From NCBI RefSeq assembly GCF_022394535.1, contig NZ_CP089414.1:372001-436000 (forward strand): 64,000 bases of DNA, read 5' to 3'. Below the pieces are notes generated by a model. It had not been told where the DNA came from. It did no database searches and saw only the letters and a list, made by a program, of their open reading frames with translations. The DNA comes from Dyella terrae (lineage in GTDB: Bacteria > Pseudomonadota > Gammaproteobacteria > Xanthomonadales > Rhodanobacteraceae). Made by a program: the position numbers and the translations under genes. Every line of letters begins with the position of its first letter. Within the stretch, counting starts at the first letter, position 1. Positions 14,701 to 24,639 of this stretch are shown here, piece by piece.

Positions 14701-17700
14701 CACCCACAGCATCGAGCGTTGCAGCACCGCCACGCTGTAGCTGGTGCTGCCGTTCTGCAGCGTGGCGGCGAAGGACTGCCCAAGCGTCAGCGATGGCAAT
14801 TGACTGCTGACGGTGACGGTAAAGTTGTAGGCCACTGTGGTGGCGCTGCCATTGCCCTGCGTATCACGCACCAGGTAATAGGTGCCGGTGCGCGGCAGGT
14901 TGGTGATCGACCCCGCGCTTTGTAACTGCTGCACCAGGTTGCCAAACGCGTCGTAGACCGACCAGTTGAAGTTGCTGTCGCTGCTGGCGAGCGTCGCCAT
15001 GTCGCCGGCATTGGCATTGAACTGATAGATCTCGGCGCTGCCTATCGTATCGCTACCGCTGATCGCCGTGCCGGAGGTCAGCGCGGTTGCCGTGCTGAGA
15101 TCAAGCAGGCGGAACTTCACGCCGTAGAAGCCGCTCGGCGAACTGGCGATGTTGAATTGATAGTCGCCGGCCGGCAGTGCGATAACTGCATTCTGCTGCG
15201 TGGTGTGCAGGCTGCCGCTGGCGATCACCTGGCCATGGCTGGTGATGGTCCAGGGGAAGTTGTCGTAATAAAGCTGACCGATGTCGACCAGCAGATGCGT
15301 TGCGGCCGGGACGTTGAAGTCATAACTCTGCGGAGAGCTTGGCGAGAGCCAGGTACCGAGAGCCAGGGTGCTGGTGGTGAGTGCAAACTGTGCTGCCACC
15401 GGTGTGGCGCTGGCCGCACTGTTGACGTGCCATGCCCACAGATACCGACCGCTGGCGGATAAGACAATGTCCTGCGCAGTAGCCATGTCGCCACTGGCGA
15501 TGGCGTTGCCCGTCGGGCTGTATATGGTCCAACTGCCGGTGAGACCGCCCATGCTCGTGGGCGAATAGTGCAGGGTGCTGCCTGCTGTATTGTCGAAGCT
15601 GTAGAGCCGGGTGCTGCCCGGCGTGAGGGTATCGGTGATCGGCGTATTGATGCCTACCATCGTGGCGCTGGCGGCGTCCGCAAGCAGGAACGACAAGTGG
15701 CCGCCCGTATTGGCGTCGGGTCGCACACTGAACTGGTACGTGCCCGCCTGGAGCTCGATCACTTGCGGTGACGTGCTGCTGGCGTCCCAGTCGCCGGTAG
15801 ACCACTGGTTCGGACCATTGAGAAGCCAGCCAAACGAGGCGTCCGCGCTCTGGCTGCCAAGCACGATGCGAGTCGGCGCAGTTATCGTGAAGCTGTAGGT
15901 CTGGGTTGTAGCGTTACTGCTGGCAGTGATGGATTGCGTGCTGCCCAGGGTGATCGGCGTGACGTTCTGCGGCGGTGTGGTGTTGAACTGGAAACCGTAG
16001 CTGACGTTGCCGCCGCTGAGGTCGGTGCTGCCCGGGTCGAGATTCCACACGACGTAGTAGGTGCCGTCAGCGGGCAACGGCGCAAGCGCATCGGTAGCGT
16101 TGGCGGCGTCGTCCCAAACGTAAGCGCCGTTGGCGTCATAGATCGTCCAGTGCGCCTTGCCGTCTTCACCATCCTGAGGCGCGTAGTACAACTGCTCGTT
16201 GGCCGAACCTTGCAGGCGATAGACCGCCAGCCCCGCGCTATTGAAGGTCAGGCTGCCTGCTGCATTGAGTGTGACTTGCGGTGCAGTGCCGTCGAGTGCC
16301 TGGCACAGAAGGCTGTATGTCGCATTGGTACCGCCACTGTTCGTCACGACGATCGTGTAGTTGCCGGGACCCAGGTGAATGGGGTCGCTGCCATTGGACA
16401 AGGTTGTTTCGCTGAGATCAGGCCCACTCAGGACAAACGAGAGCCCTGGCAAGGTGGGTACGCCGATGCTAACGAAGGAATCGCTGCTTACGGACAGGCT
16501 GTAGACGCTCGCGCCCATGGCTGCAATCGAACCGCTAGCGATCTGTCCCAGTGAAAGCGCGGTCGCCGTCGCGATATGCAGCGTGGGCCCGGTGTTGGTG
16601 GTGGTGCTGGCCACCATGCTCATGGCGGCGGAGCTACCACTGCTACCGCCCTGGTTGATGACCACGTACCAAGTGCTGTCCGCGTCGGCATGCAATTTCT
16701 GCAGGCTGTCGCTATAGCCTGTATAGGCCACGGAAAGATCCTGACGGTAGACCGTGTACTGGAAACGTGCCGGGCTGCTGAAGTAGTAATCCTGCTCTGC
16801 GGAAACCGGGAGGGCATACATGCCCGGGGTCGCCGGTACGTCTGCGTTACCCGATGCCAGCACCACAGCCTGGGCTTGGGTGAGCAAGGTGAAGTCGACA
16901 TTGGCTGCCGATGGAGCAGCGTCTTCCGGGCTCGCGCTCACTTGCAGGGTGTAGGAGCCGGCGGCCAGGCGCACGATGCCAGACGAAGTCTGGTTCTGCG
17001 AGAAACTGCCAGTCAGCAGGGAGCCGCTGGCATCGTAAAGCTGCCATTGCGCTGCACCGGTGCTTGCCAGTCCGCTGAGGGAAACCAGGGATGTCTGGCT
17101 CAGGTTGAAGGTGTAGAGCGCCGGCGTGCCTTGCGCAACGGACTGCGTCACCTCCTGTCCGGGAACCAGCGTCGACGTAGTGGGCGCAGGCAGATCGGTA
17201 TGGCTGGCCAGCGTCGCACTGAGCGTAACGCTCAAGCCCGGGTCGGCGTAGCTCACGAGCACGGCATAGTTGCCGCTCTCGGTCAGTTGCAGGGTCGCGG
17301 TACTGGTGGCCTGGCGCGCCTGGCCGCTGAGCACCACGTGATTGTTCGGATCGATCACCCACCAGTTGCCATAGTCGGTGGAGTTGGCGGTCTTGGAATC
17401 CCTCATGTAGATCGAGAGATCGAGCGTATCGCCGGCATTCGCGGCGACATGCATGGTGCTGAGATCGTCCTCCGAAATAAACGACACCGTGGCCGGAGAG
17501 GTCACGGACAGCGTGGCGCCCGCATCCATATCGATCAGGCGGAAATCGGTGGCAACGGCCGAACTGTTGTTCTCGCTGCCGTCGAAACGCAGCGTATAAG
17601 TGCCGGCCTGCAGCTGGATCGGCACGATGTTATCCGGCGAGCTGACGCCGTAGGGAATCTGGCCGATCGCGTATTGCACGCCCTGTGCATCGACGATGCT

Positions 17701-20700
17701 GTAGTTGACATTGGCGGTGGACACATCCGGCGCCACTACGATGAAGCGGCCCGACGACGTGAGCGTGAACGTATAGTTCGCGCGGTAGGCCGTTGTCGGG
17801 TCGAGCGCGAGCGACTGGGTGCTCCCCAGGGTGAGTGCGGTGGTGGGAATGGCCACCGGATTGAGCGTGGTGGAGTAGGCAAGGGCGCCGGTGCTGGCCG
17901 GGCTGCGATATACCACCAGGCGATAGTCGCCACTCTGCAACAACTGCGAAACGTCGCCGCCCTGGTTGCTGCTGGTGACGACATTGCCCTGCCTGTTGTA
18001 CACCGTCCAGCCGATACCTGTGCCAGCGGTGGCTGCCGCACCAAAACTCAGTGGCGTTACGCCGTCGCTGGTGAAGCTGTAGACGGAAACATTCTGTCCC
18101 GCATTCCATTGCGCGGGCACCGCAGTGCCGACCGGCAATGCCGGGGCGTTGGCGAAATCCAGTACGGCGAACTGGTAGTGCAGGCCTGTGGCACTGCCGC
18201 TGATGACAATGTCGTTATCACCCGGAGTGAGGGTGTAGAGCCCGCCATTGCCGATGGACGTCGAGGATTGGACGTCCTGCAGCATATAGGCGCTGACGCC
18301 GCTGTCGCTGCCCGTGTCGTACAGCAACACCTGGCCGCCGGTGGGCAGGCTGAGGTGATAACTGGTTTGCGGGTTATTGCTGTCCAGCGTGCCGCTGATT
18401 TCCTGACCAGGGACGCACGCGGGTGGCGTGAAGGGCGTTGCCGTGACGGTATAGGCCACATCGGCCGCCGTGGCTCCGGCGGCAGGCTGTCCTTCGATGA
18501 CAAGGGTGTACTGGCCCGTGGAAAGCGCGGCCACATCCACGTCGGCACCGGTCTGGCCTGATGCGATCTGCGAGCCGTTCGAGTTGTTCAACAGCGCCCA
18601 TTGCAAGGCCGGCGGCGTACCCGTGCCGAAGCTCAGGTGGATGGCCGAAGCCTGGGTGAGATTGATGCCGTAAGCGGCCGCGCTTTTTCCGCCGGCCAGC
18701 GTGCCGCTTGTTGTTGCCGTTAGTTGCGGCGCGGCGCTGAGGTTCAGCAGCTGAAGTATGTAGTTGGCTGCTGCACCGTTGCCACTGACCCACAATTGGT
18801 AATCGCCTGCGGCATACCGCTGCGGCTGCGAATCGGTGCCGAGCGTATTCCATGAAGGCGCGCTACCGACCGGCACAATGCTCCAGCGCAGCCCCTGATC
18901 GGAGCCCGCATCGTGCAGCTGCATCAGCGCGGACGTGGCGAGGTCGAAGCTATACACATTCAGTGGTGCACTGGCGGTCAGTGCTCCCGTGATCGGTGCC
19001 GAATCGCTGGCCACGGGCAGCGACTGAGGCGCGGCACTGAGCGTGTAGTTGGTGCTGGCCGCGGCGGAGGCGCGGCTGATCAGCAGCATGTAGTTGCCAT
19101 CGGTAAGCAACGGCGTATTGATGGGGCTGCCAGCCACCCCGCTTGCCAGTTGATTGCCTTGCGTGTCGTACAGTGTCCAGCTGTCTGCGCCGCTGAGACT
19201 GATGCTCAAGGCGGCGGGATTGTCCTGGCTGTAGCGAAAGACAGCCGCTTGTTGGCCGATGGCCAGCGTGCCACTGGCGGTAGCGTTGCTGAGCGTGGGC
19301 GCTTGCGCACTGTCGATCGTCTCCAGCGCATAGCTGGCGTTATTGGCGGTGGCAGCGATGGTGAGGTTGTAGTCGCCAGCGGCGAGCATCAGGCTCTGGT
19401 AGTACGCGGCGTTCTGGTCCTGCCACGGTGCAGCAGTCGCCGCGCCGACGGCGGTGAGCTGCCAGTGAATGCCGCTGGAGCCAAGATCACGCAGCAACTG
19501 CGCGAAGGGCAGTTGCTGCGCGTAGCCGACGGTAAGGCGATAGGTCGTGCTGTCGCCGATGGCAGCCAGGTTGCCATTGAGCGATGCGCCCAGGCCAAGC
19601 CCGCTCGATGCGGTGGCCGATGTGGTGCTTTGCGTAGCCGTGAGCGTGTAGCTGGCGGCGTTGCCGCCAGCGATCACAACGTAGCGCGTCATGCCGCTGG
19701 CAACGCCATTGGCAATGCTGGTGAGCGCCAGCGCGTTCGTGCCGGATGCAATGAGGTTGCAGGCGCCATCGTAGACGAGGATCTGCGCGCCAGCATTGGC
19801 TGCGGCGGCGACCTGCAAGGACAGCACCGCCTGATCGGCGGTACTCGTTACGCTGTAGACCAGCGCATGGCCGTCAACGATATTCCCTTGGGTGGCTTGG
19901 CCGAGGGGCAGGGCGGTGGCGGTGGACAGGTCCACCACTCGCAGGCCATAGGCGCCCAGTGCGCTGCTGCTGTTGGCCAAAACCTGCAGCGTATAGACGT
20001 CCGGCGTGAGCACCACGGGTGAAATGGCGCCAAGCTGACCGGAGGCAACGATGTTGCCGTTGCTCGCGCGAAGAACCCATTGCTGGTTGAGGCCGGCAAG
20101 GCCATCGACAAACAGCTTGGTGGGTGTATTGAGCGCCAGGCGGTACGAATCGGGCACGCCCACCGTACTGGTGGTGCCATTGATATCCGTACCCGGGTTC
20201 ACGGTCCCCTGCTGCGGTGTGGTCAGCTGGGCGTCGTAAGTGATGTCGGTTTCGGCCGTGTTGCCCACGGCGCCGGCAACGATCAGCTGATAGGCGCCAT
20301 CGTGTGGCAACGCCAGCATGAAGCTGTCCGCGCCGGTAAGTGCCGTGGTGACCAGGATCTTGTTGCCGTTGGCGTCGACCAGCGTGACGCTGGCGTTGCC
20401 ACCGGTCAGGCCGCCGACATGCAGGCTGAGGTAGTCGCCGGCATGGGCATTGACGGTGTACACCGTGCTGCTGTTGCCCGGCACCAGTTTGATCGATTGC
20501 GCGACGCCCGTAACGAAGGCGGGCGCGGCCCCCATGTCCAATAGGTTGAAGGCGAAGCTGCCGATGGCGTGAGCCACCGGAACGATGAGGAGGCGGTAGT
20601 TGCCGATGGCGTTCAATGCGATCGGATCGGCGGCGACGCTGCCTTGCGTTCCCCCGAGCGTGGTCGGATTGATGATGTTTCCGTCAGGACCGGTCAGCTG

Positions 20701-23700
20701 CCAGGTGATATCGGTGCGCGAGCTCAGGCTATCGAACAAGACGCGCGTGGGAGCACTGAGTGTGAAGTCGTATTCCTGGCGCTGGGCGATGTCCCCGATG
20801 CTTCCACTCACGGCCGTGCCGAGGGTCAGCGGCTGAGCGACGGTAACGACGTTTCGCAGGGTGAAATCCACCCCCATGCTGGCGCTGCTGGGCGAGTCCC
20901 AGGTCACCAGGTACTGCCCGGCGATCAGCTGGAAGGGATTGCTCGGCCCACCGGAGAGCCAGCTGCTGATGACGTTCTGTCCCTGCAGGTTGCGGATGTG
21001 CCACTCCGCGTTGGAGCCGGCGTAGAGAGCGTCCATGCTGTAGTTGCCATCAGCCGGAACGTTGAGCACAAAGCTCTGCCCCTGGCCGCTGCTGGTGAAA
21101 GCGGCATGGGTCGTCTGGTCGGCGGCAAGCACCGGCATGGTCGACGTATCGGTGAGGCTGAAATCGAAATTGCCGGTCGACAGATCGCTGTACGCCACCG
21201 TCAGCACATACGTGCCGGTGGGGAGCGACATGAGGTTGGTGCCGTTGTTGAAGCCCAGCAGCGACACTTCCGTACCGCGTGACCCGGTGAGGCTCCACTG
21301 CAGGTTGTAGCCGTACTGGCCGGGATTCATCAGTACCGTGGTCGGTGCATTCAGCGTGAAGCTGTATTGCACGCTTTGACCGGGCTGGGCGATGCTGCCG
21401 GTGGTATCTGCACCCAGGCTGAGCGCTGACGCCGTGGTGGTGCGATGGCCGAGCGTGAAGCCGATGGTCGCAGCAGCGCTTGAATAGTAGTAGTGATTAA
21501 AGACGAGCGTGTATTCACCCGTGCTGGTGATCGGGATGTCCGTTGTGTTGTTGCCGGTGTAGCCGCTGCTGACGGTCGTGCCGTCACTGCGCAGCAGCGA
21601 CCAGTACACGCCGTAGCCGGTTTGGCTGGCCTGGTAGTAGTAGTGATCGCCGGCGTTGGCGGTAAAACGGTAGATGCTCGCCTGATCGCCCGCCACCGTG
21701 GTCTGCACAGGCGTATCGAGTGTGAGTGCCTGCGCGGAATCGCGATTGCGCAACCGGAACGAGAAGCTGGTGGGCGTGTCAGCAGTATTCCCCAGCACCA
21801 ACGTGTATTGCCCCGCCGCCAGGAACTGCGACTGGGTTGCACTGAAGCTGTTCCAGCCGTAGCTGGTCCCGTTGCTGGAACGGATCAGCCATTGCAGATT
21901 GGTGGGGCGTTGGCCGTTCGCGTTGAACAATGCGTCCAACGTAAGCGTCTGCGGTTGGCCCAACGTAAAGGTGTACGTGGCCAGGCTCTGGCGTCCGGTC
22001 AGGCTGCCGCTGAGCGTGTCGTTGAAGCTCAGCGGTGTGGTGGTGACATCCTGTTGGCTGATCGTGACAGTGTCGGTGCGCGACGCCGTGCCGTCGTACT
22101 TGTAGCCGACGTCGAGCAGGGTGTAGATGCCGTCGGCCGGGATGCTGTAGATATTGCCTGGCGTGTCGCCCTGCTGCGCGGGCAGTGCATGGCCGTAAGC
22201 GTCAATCAGTTCCCAGGTGTTGTAGTAGTTGAAACTGCCGTTGAGCACCAGTTTGGTGCCGCCGCTGGCCTGAATGCGGCAACCGGCAGTGGCGCTGGCC
22301 GGGGTGCGGGTCAGCGAGGTGGCCTGACCCAAGGTCGCCATGGGCAAGGTGGACGTGTCCACTACGCGGAACGCATACGAGCCGCCGCCGGAATAGCTCC
22401 AGGAATACTGCGCGCCCTGCAGGGTCAGCGCGTAATCGCCGGCAGGCAGGTCAAGGATGGATGCGCTGCCGAACACATTGCCCTGATTGATTTCGATGCC
22501 ACGCGGCCCCGTGAGTGTCCACACCGTGCTGCTGTTGCTCGGGGAGGTGGCATCGAACAGCAGCTGCGTGGCACTGCCGAGCGTGAAACGGTAAGTCTTG
22601 GTCGCGTCCCATGTCGCCAGGCTGCCTGCGGTGGCACTGCCCAGGCTAAGCGTGTCGCCCGTCGGCAGCGGCGTCGGCGCCACATTGCCGGTGGTGTCCA
22701 GTTCCACCTGATAATTGAGCGGCGTGGTGTTGCCTGCCGCACCTTCGATCAACAACGTGTAGCTGCCGCCCAGGGTAAGGCCGATGGCGTTGCTGTCACT
22801 GGCCAGGTTGTTGGCGCCGGCCACGTCGCGCCCATAGGCATCGACAATGCGCCAAGTGGCGCTGCCGCCGGTGACGCTGATGCTATGCAACTTCACGTTG
22901 TCGCCGGCTACGGCGGTGAAGTGATAGGCCGTGGCGGCGTTGCCCGGATTGAGCGTGCCGCTCACCGGCGTGCCCTGTGTGAGCGTGGCAGCTGCGGCCA
23001 GATCGTTCAAGGTAAAGGCGTAGGCGCCTGTGGCATTGCCGGTACCTTGGACGGTCAGCGTGTAATCGCCGGCCGGCACGGTCACCACGCTGTAGGCACT
23101 GCTGCCATCGCTCTGGCCCAGCGGGCGACGTTGCACCAGCTGTCCGTTGGGGCCGCTGAGCGACCACAGGATGTCGTTGCGCGTGCTCTGCGTGTCGAAT
23201 GCCAGCTGTGTCGCCGCGGCGAGATGGAAGCTGTAGACCGTGGACTGGCCGGGCAGGGCGACGTTGCCAGAAACACTGGCGCCCAGCGTCAATACCGCCG
23301 CCAGATCCGGCACGCTGTCCAACTGGAAGCCATAGCTCACCGCGGCCGTGGCAGCGTTGCCGCTACTGCCCTGCATGACCAGCCAATAGTCGCCAGCAAC
23401 GGTGGCGGTGAACGGGTCGCCGTTGTTTCCCAGCGTGCCGTTGCTTACCTGCACACCATAGGGATCGAGTAGTCGCCAGCCGACGCTACCGCTGGTGGGC
23501 GCCTGGCCGTTCAGATACAGCTTCTGCCCTTGGCTCAGCGAGACCTTGTAGAGGTGCGAGCCATAAGGATTGTCGAGACTGTCCGTGACGGCCGTGTTGG
23601 TGCTGAGCGCCTGCGTGGATGCCGCCGTGAGCAGGCGGAAGGCATAGCTTCCGGTAGTGCTGTTGTCGTAGTTGATCGAAAGGGTGTAATTGCCGGCGCC

Positions 23701-24639
23701 GAGCTCGAGCGCATTCGGCTGCTCCTGATACGAGTGGCGGCTCTGTACGATCTGCCCGTTGGGCCCAAGCAACGACCAGTCGAAGTTGGCGTTGCTCAGT
23801 CGATCGAACAGTACCGATGTCGTGGCGCCGAGGTTGAAATTGTAATTGGCGGTCTGGCCCGATTGGGTGATGGCGCCAGTAGTGGACTGATCCAGCGTCA
23901 ACGCGCTCTGCGTATCGTTGACCGGATTGAGCGTGAACGAGTAGTTGACGGGCGCGGTGTTGGTCTGAGCACCTTCCACCAGCAGCAGGTACTCACCGCT
24001 GCGTTGCACGGCAAACGGACCGTTGTTGGAGCTGAGATCGTTGACGGAACCTTCCTGGCGCCCGTAGGGGTCGATCAGACGCCAGTTGACGTTCGCATAG
24101 CTGCCATTCGTCGAGTTGACGCCACCAGCGTTGAAGAAGAACTTCTGCCCTGCCGTCGCGTCGAAGCTGTAAACGCTGATCTCGTTGCCTTGCGTCAGCG
24201 TGTCATTGATCTGGGTGCCTGGCGTAAGGCTGGCCGCCGCGCTGGCGTCGACGATGCGCATCGCATACGCACCCGTGGCGTCACCGGATGCGTTGATGGT
24301 CATGGTGTACGTGCCGGCAGTCAGGTCGAGGAATGGCTGACTGTCGTCGGAGAAGTTATGGCTGGCCACCTGTCCATTGGGGCCGCTGAGCGTCCAGCTG
24401 ATATCGCTGCGATTGGTCAGGCTGTCGAAAACGACGTGCTTGTCGTTCTGCACCGTGAACTGATAGTGGTTCTGCTGCCCCGGCTGGCTGAGCGAGCCGG
24501 TAATGGAAAGTGCGGCGGGATTGACATCGCCCGACAGCAGCACGCGTGGCTCGAGCGCTTCGAAGCGAATGGCTGGGGTGCGATGCTCTGCGCCGTCCTG
24601 GTTGGCCTTCTGCGCGTTATCAATGCCGCCGTTTTCCAT
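8689..24639 (-). CDS. Giant LEPR-XLL motif surface/secreted repeat protein (main ORF, 5316 aa)
   Basis: The ATG at 24639 has an AGGGAA ribosome site six bases upstream. The N-terminus has no hydrophobic signal peptide; instead residues about 27-38 read FEALEPRVLLSG, the LEPR-XLL motif known from the start of very large bacterial surface proteins. Residues about 40-3700 are alternating beta-sandwich repeats of about 100 aa, one type with a GPNG turn and one with a DPYG turn, resembling pre-peptidase C-terminal (PPC) domains, in roughly eighteen pairs. From about residue 3710 there are about thirteen CARDB-type units of 150-165 aa, starting with motifs such as PDLQVQNF and ADLKISNV and carrying WxDxVYLS. 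The ORF ends at 8689 after an abrupt change of frame near 8724. No enzyme domain is visible. It is most likely an adhesin or biofilm-type protein exported by the genes just upstream; that role is inferred from architecture and neighbours. Confidence 0.9.
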   Translation of the reverse strand: MENGGIDNAQKANQDGAEHRTPAIRFEALEPRVLLSGDVNPAALSITGSLSQPGQQNHYQFTVQNDKHVVFDSLTNRSDISWTLSGPNGQVASHNFSDDSQPFLDLTAGTYTMTINASGDATGAYAMRIVDASAAASLTPGTQINDTLTQGNEISVYSFDATAGQKFFFNAGGVNSTNGSYANVNWRLIDPYGRQEGSVNDLSSNNGPFAVQRSGEYLLLVEGAQTNTAPVNYSFTLNPVNDTQSALTLDQSTTGAITQSGQTANYNFNLGATTSVLFDRLSNANFDWSLLGPNGQIVQSRHSYQEQPNALELGAGNYTLSINYDNSTTGSYAFRLLTAASTQALSTNTAVTDSLDNPYGSHLYKVSLSQGQKLYLNGQAPTSGSVGWRLLDPYGVQVSNGTLGNNGDPFTATVAGDYWLVMQGSSGNAATAAVSYGFQLDSVPDLAAVLTLGASVSGNVALPGQSTVYSFHLAAATQLAFDTQSTRNDILWSLSGPNGQLVQRRPLGQSDGSSAYSVVTVPAGDYTLTVQGTGNATGAYAFTLNDLAAAATLTQGTPVSGTLNPGNAATAYHFTAVAGDNVKLHSISVTGGSATWRIVDAYGRDVAGANNLASDSNAIGLTLGGSYTLLIEGAAGNTTPLNYQVELDTTGNVAPTPLPTGDTLSLGSATAGSLATWDATKTYRFTLGSATQLLFDATSPSNSSTVWTLTGPRGIEINQGNVFGSASILDLPAGDYALTLQGAQYSWSYSGGGSYAFRVVDTSTLPMATLGQATSLTRTPASATAGCRIQASGGTKLVLNGSFNYYNTWELIDAYGHALPAQQGDTPGNIYSIPADGIYTLLDVGYKYDGTASRTDTVTISQQDVTTTPLSFNDTLSGSLTGRQSLATYTFTLGQPQTLTLDALFNANGQRPTNLQWLIRSSNGTSYGWNSFSATQSQFLAAGQYTLVLGNTADTPTSFSFRLRNRDSAQALTLDTPVQTTVAGDQASIYRFTANAGDHYYYQASQTGYGVYWSLLRSDGTTVSSGYTGNNTTDIPITSTGEYTLVFNHYYYSSAAATIGFTLGHRTTTASALSLGADTTGSIAQPGQSVQYSFTLNAPTTVLMNPGQYGYNLQWSLTGSRGTEVSLLGFNNGTNLMSLPTGTYVLTVAYSDLSTGNFDFSLTDTSTMPVLAADQTTHAAFTSSGQGQSFVLNVPADGNYSMDALYAGSNAEWHIRNLQGQNVISSWLSGGPSNPFQLIAGQYLVTWDSPSSASMGVDFTLRNVVTVAQPLTLGTAVSGSIGDIAQRQEYDFTLSAPTRVLFDSLSSRTDITWQLTGPDGNIINPTTLGGTQGSVAADPIALNAIGNYRLLIVPVAHAIGSFAFNLLDMGAAPAFVTGVAQSIKLVPGNSSTVYTVNAHAGDYLSLHVGGLTGGNASVTLVDANGNKILVTTALTGADSFMLALPHDGAYQLIVAGAVGNTAETDITYDAQLTTPQQGTVNPGTDINGTTSTVGVPDSYRLALNTPTKLFVDGLAGLNQQWVLRASNGNIVASGQLGAISPVVLTPDVYTLQVLANSSSALGAYGLRVVDLSTATALPLGQATQGNIVDGHALVYSVTSTADQAVLSLQVAAAANAGAQILVYDGACNLIASGTNALALTSIANGVASGMTRYVVIAGGNAASYTLTATQSTTSATASSGLGLGASLNGNLAAIGDSTTYRLTVGYAQQLPFAQLLRDLGSSGIHWQLTAVGAATAAPWQDQNAAYYQSLMLAAGDYNLTIAATANNASYALETIDSAQAPTLSNATASGTLAIGQQAAVFRYSQDNPAALSISLSGADSWTLYDTQGNQLASGVAGSPINTPLLTDGNYMLLISRASAAASTNYTLSAAPQSLPVASDSAPITGALTASAPLNVYSFDLATSALMQLHDAGSDQGLRWSIVPVGSAPSWNTLGTDSQPQRYAAGDYQLWVSGNGAAANYILQLLNLSAAPQLTATTSGTLAGGKSAAAYGINLTQASAIHLSFGTGTPPALQWALLNNSNGSQIASGQTGADVDVAALSTGQYTLVIEGQPAAGATAADVAYTVTATPFTPPACVPGQEISGTLDSNNPQTSYHLSLPTGGQVLLYDTGSDSGVSAYMLQDVQSSTSIGNGGLYTLTPGDNDIVISGSATGLHYQFAVLDFANAPALPVGTAVPAQWNAGQNVSVYSFTSDGVTPLSFGAAATAGTGIGWTVYNRQGNVVTSSNQGGDVSQLLQSGDYRLVVYRSPASTGALAYSTTLNPVAIPTTALTLGSTQSLALDPTTAYRANYTFTLTSSGRFIVVAPDVSTANVNYSIVDAQGVQYAIGQIPYGVSSPDNIVPIQLQAGTYTLRFDGSENNSSAVATDFRLIDMDAGATLSVTSPATVSFISEDDLSTMHVAANAGDTLDLSIYMRDSKTANSTDYGNWWVIDPNNHVVLSGQARQATSTATLQLTESGNYAVLVSYADPGLSVTLSATLASHTDLPAPTTSTLVPGQEVTQSVAQGTPALYTFNLSQTSLVSLSGLASTGAAQWQLYDASGSLLTGSFSQNQTSSGIVRLAAGSYTLQVSASPEDAAPSAANVDFTLLTQAQAVVLASGNADVPATPGMYALPVSAEQDYYFSSPARFQYTVYRQDLSVAYTGYSDSLQKLHADADSTWYVVINQGGSSGSSAAMSMVASTTTNTGPTLHIATATALSLGQIASGSIAAMGASVYSLSVSSDSFVSIGVPTLPGLSFVLSGPDLSETTLSNGSDPIHLGPGNYTIVVTNSGGTNATYSLLCQALDGTAPQVTLNAAGSLTFNSAGLAVYRLQGSANEQLYYAPQDGEDGKAHWTIYDANGAYVWDDAANATDALAPLPADGTYYVVWNLDPGSTDLSGGNVSYGFQFNTTPPQNVTPITLGSTQSITASSNATTQTYSFTITAPTRIVLGSQSADASFGWLLNGPNQWSTGDWDASSTSPQVIELQAGTYQFSVRPDANTGGHLSFLLADAASATMVGINTPITDTLTPGSTRLYSFDNTAGSTLHYSPTSMGGLTGSWTIYSPTGNAIASGDMATAQDIVLSASGRYLWAWHVNSAASATPVAAQFALTTSTLALGTWLSPSSPQSYDFNVPAATHLLVDIGQLYYDNFPWTITSHGQVIASGSLHTTQQNAVIALPAGDYQFNIASSPSGFYGVKFRLLDLSTATALTSGTAISGSDTIGSAEIYQFNANAGDMATLASSDSNFNWSVYDAFGNLVQQLQSAGSITNLPRTGTYYLVRDTQGNGSATTVAYNFTVTVSSQLPSLTLGQSFAATLQNGSTSYSVAVLQRSMLWVSTSDYNPNVNVQVFDAQGALIYSGTPRAENDSGAANNMGIVLPSAGTYTFKISDANGNTSTRNVNLTVSDITSAPVLSTDTMTSGTVNNPSVVAYQLNLTQAGNFSFNMSGSSYYTRLRLISASGKTLAFKWIYDNSGYLPLDAGSYYVLLESVYSNSSYNFYVDTSAPPLPLNTVVSGILPTHQIATHYTVHLDQPGILAFHDLSTNGSNYWSLVNASGQVVLSPNNSTSGLLAAGDYVLTIVNNSADAQPYSFAVLDQSTATPITAGTPVAANTTDPRGIQVYTFDAQAGAQYFLDVLAGSSTGTNNYSVAPNWTLFDPEGRAVMNMASMAYEAYRGSPTYYVAGGYPFNLGTLAAGGRYTLVINNPSPNNSAIPNLAFNLIQVQNPPTVVLNSLVASPSPALAVTSVTVSPNTGLQTGQTINVQWVDTNQGTLPTSGNWNDRIIVRNTATGAIVADVTVPYDASVSGNGVLNLNDARNRQQQIRLPDGNLSAGTLSVTVIADSDNIFKETSATAASTQISVALAPYPDLQVQNFTLQPAANFQPGQTVNASWTTINDGTTDVTQPWSELLQVTNLSTGAVVATVTLRDTQGTLAVGGTRSRTTSFTWPNGVDASGNFSIKLIADSLNEIAEASPVKTDNTAEIDQAVGPALQVKNLQVTSTTIQAGGLVTITWEDWNMGSSATGAAFNDRIQVTRADNGTMLLNTSLVYDPTAITNGQANGSIVAGDHRLRSFTFRLPDGLVGAGSLGITVTADSNAAGVQQLFETSIQNGTATTSVVSATTPYADLKISNVSVPVTGIGGQPVTVSWTVTNSGQASTSDAWNDTIMLGTSATPGSNDIVIGTVRHNGALSVGQSYMQTAALNLPMLNDGHYYIYVVSDSGDEVLEPDTRADSTSSTHPIAVAAAYSDLSITAVNAPTSVNSGDSINVSWTVSNTGNAPTSSPLWNDRIVLAKSPTPSADDIVLAGAITHTGVLTNGGSYTGNATLSLPRDLTGDYYILVYSNSDGMVVENGHTADNLLASSVMHIALAPVPNLTVTNVAGPATMRPGDAVTVSYTANNTGNAATTGAWRDRIYLDPGNGQLIEVANQLYTDGIAANASVNRSVTFTLPPGFAEGTYTFVVRANADGTIYERGGTDHDVGRGNTVTVARPYLAVGAVTGPATLMSGNDLHVQWTVTNNGAVATGNWIDSVYLVHNGQTTKLADVPQTGPLAAGASYTGSYDYQLPLAASGEYDVLVVADANHVLNEHAYDQNSAQSSTMVSLAPYADLAVSAVTAPTQLIDDPASMDVSWTVTNAGTGAGNSTEWVDRVVLTTHDAPGNSDDLVLGTVEHDGALAQGASYTGQLHVMLPPGTSGRYKLFVISDALGQVFQNSLTAVNTAQASHTIDVMPKPYADLQVQSLTTQGSASSGQSLAVNWSVINNGIGITDSTQWSDQVWLSSDAAGNNVVAQLGNADHLGQLSAGSTYARSINVMLPNGLQGTYYVNVRTAASGMPYEFIYGQDNVAHIAVPVTLSPSPDLKVESASLPPTAMEGQLVDATWTVINQGQADAVGPWTDSLKLVSVDGSSPPIDLGSFTYDQVLAPGISYTHDKQVLLPLHLQGAYRLEVIANSDGGIYEDPAVRADATLLSSTACTVSLQPRPDLIVSSVTLPDHVKAGTDVGIQYTIQNTGSVPATGQWQDQVYLSASGQLDATAQLVGTFANTSALGSTESYSNVTGSIHVPITFSGDYYLIVVANGNRVVDTIPNQSNNSKAAHFYIDSVPFADLVTSNVTAPDQAVHGASINVSYQVTNLGSAPTSGLTADVNSWTDTVWLAKDPKRPGANKGDVLLSSSTHTGNLNVGDSYLGNMQVTIPDGTLSGQYYITVWTNSYGTILQNELASNTNTDDATQINNDNYKGRAISVLGVTPPDLEVTQVTAPTSTDAGGNFSFSYTVQNQGDAFTGNWIDSVYVADNPDLTKARNIWKLGDYNQSSTLNNGQSYTVNQTVQLSAGHHRPLRDRAD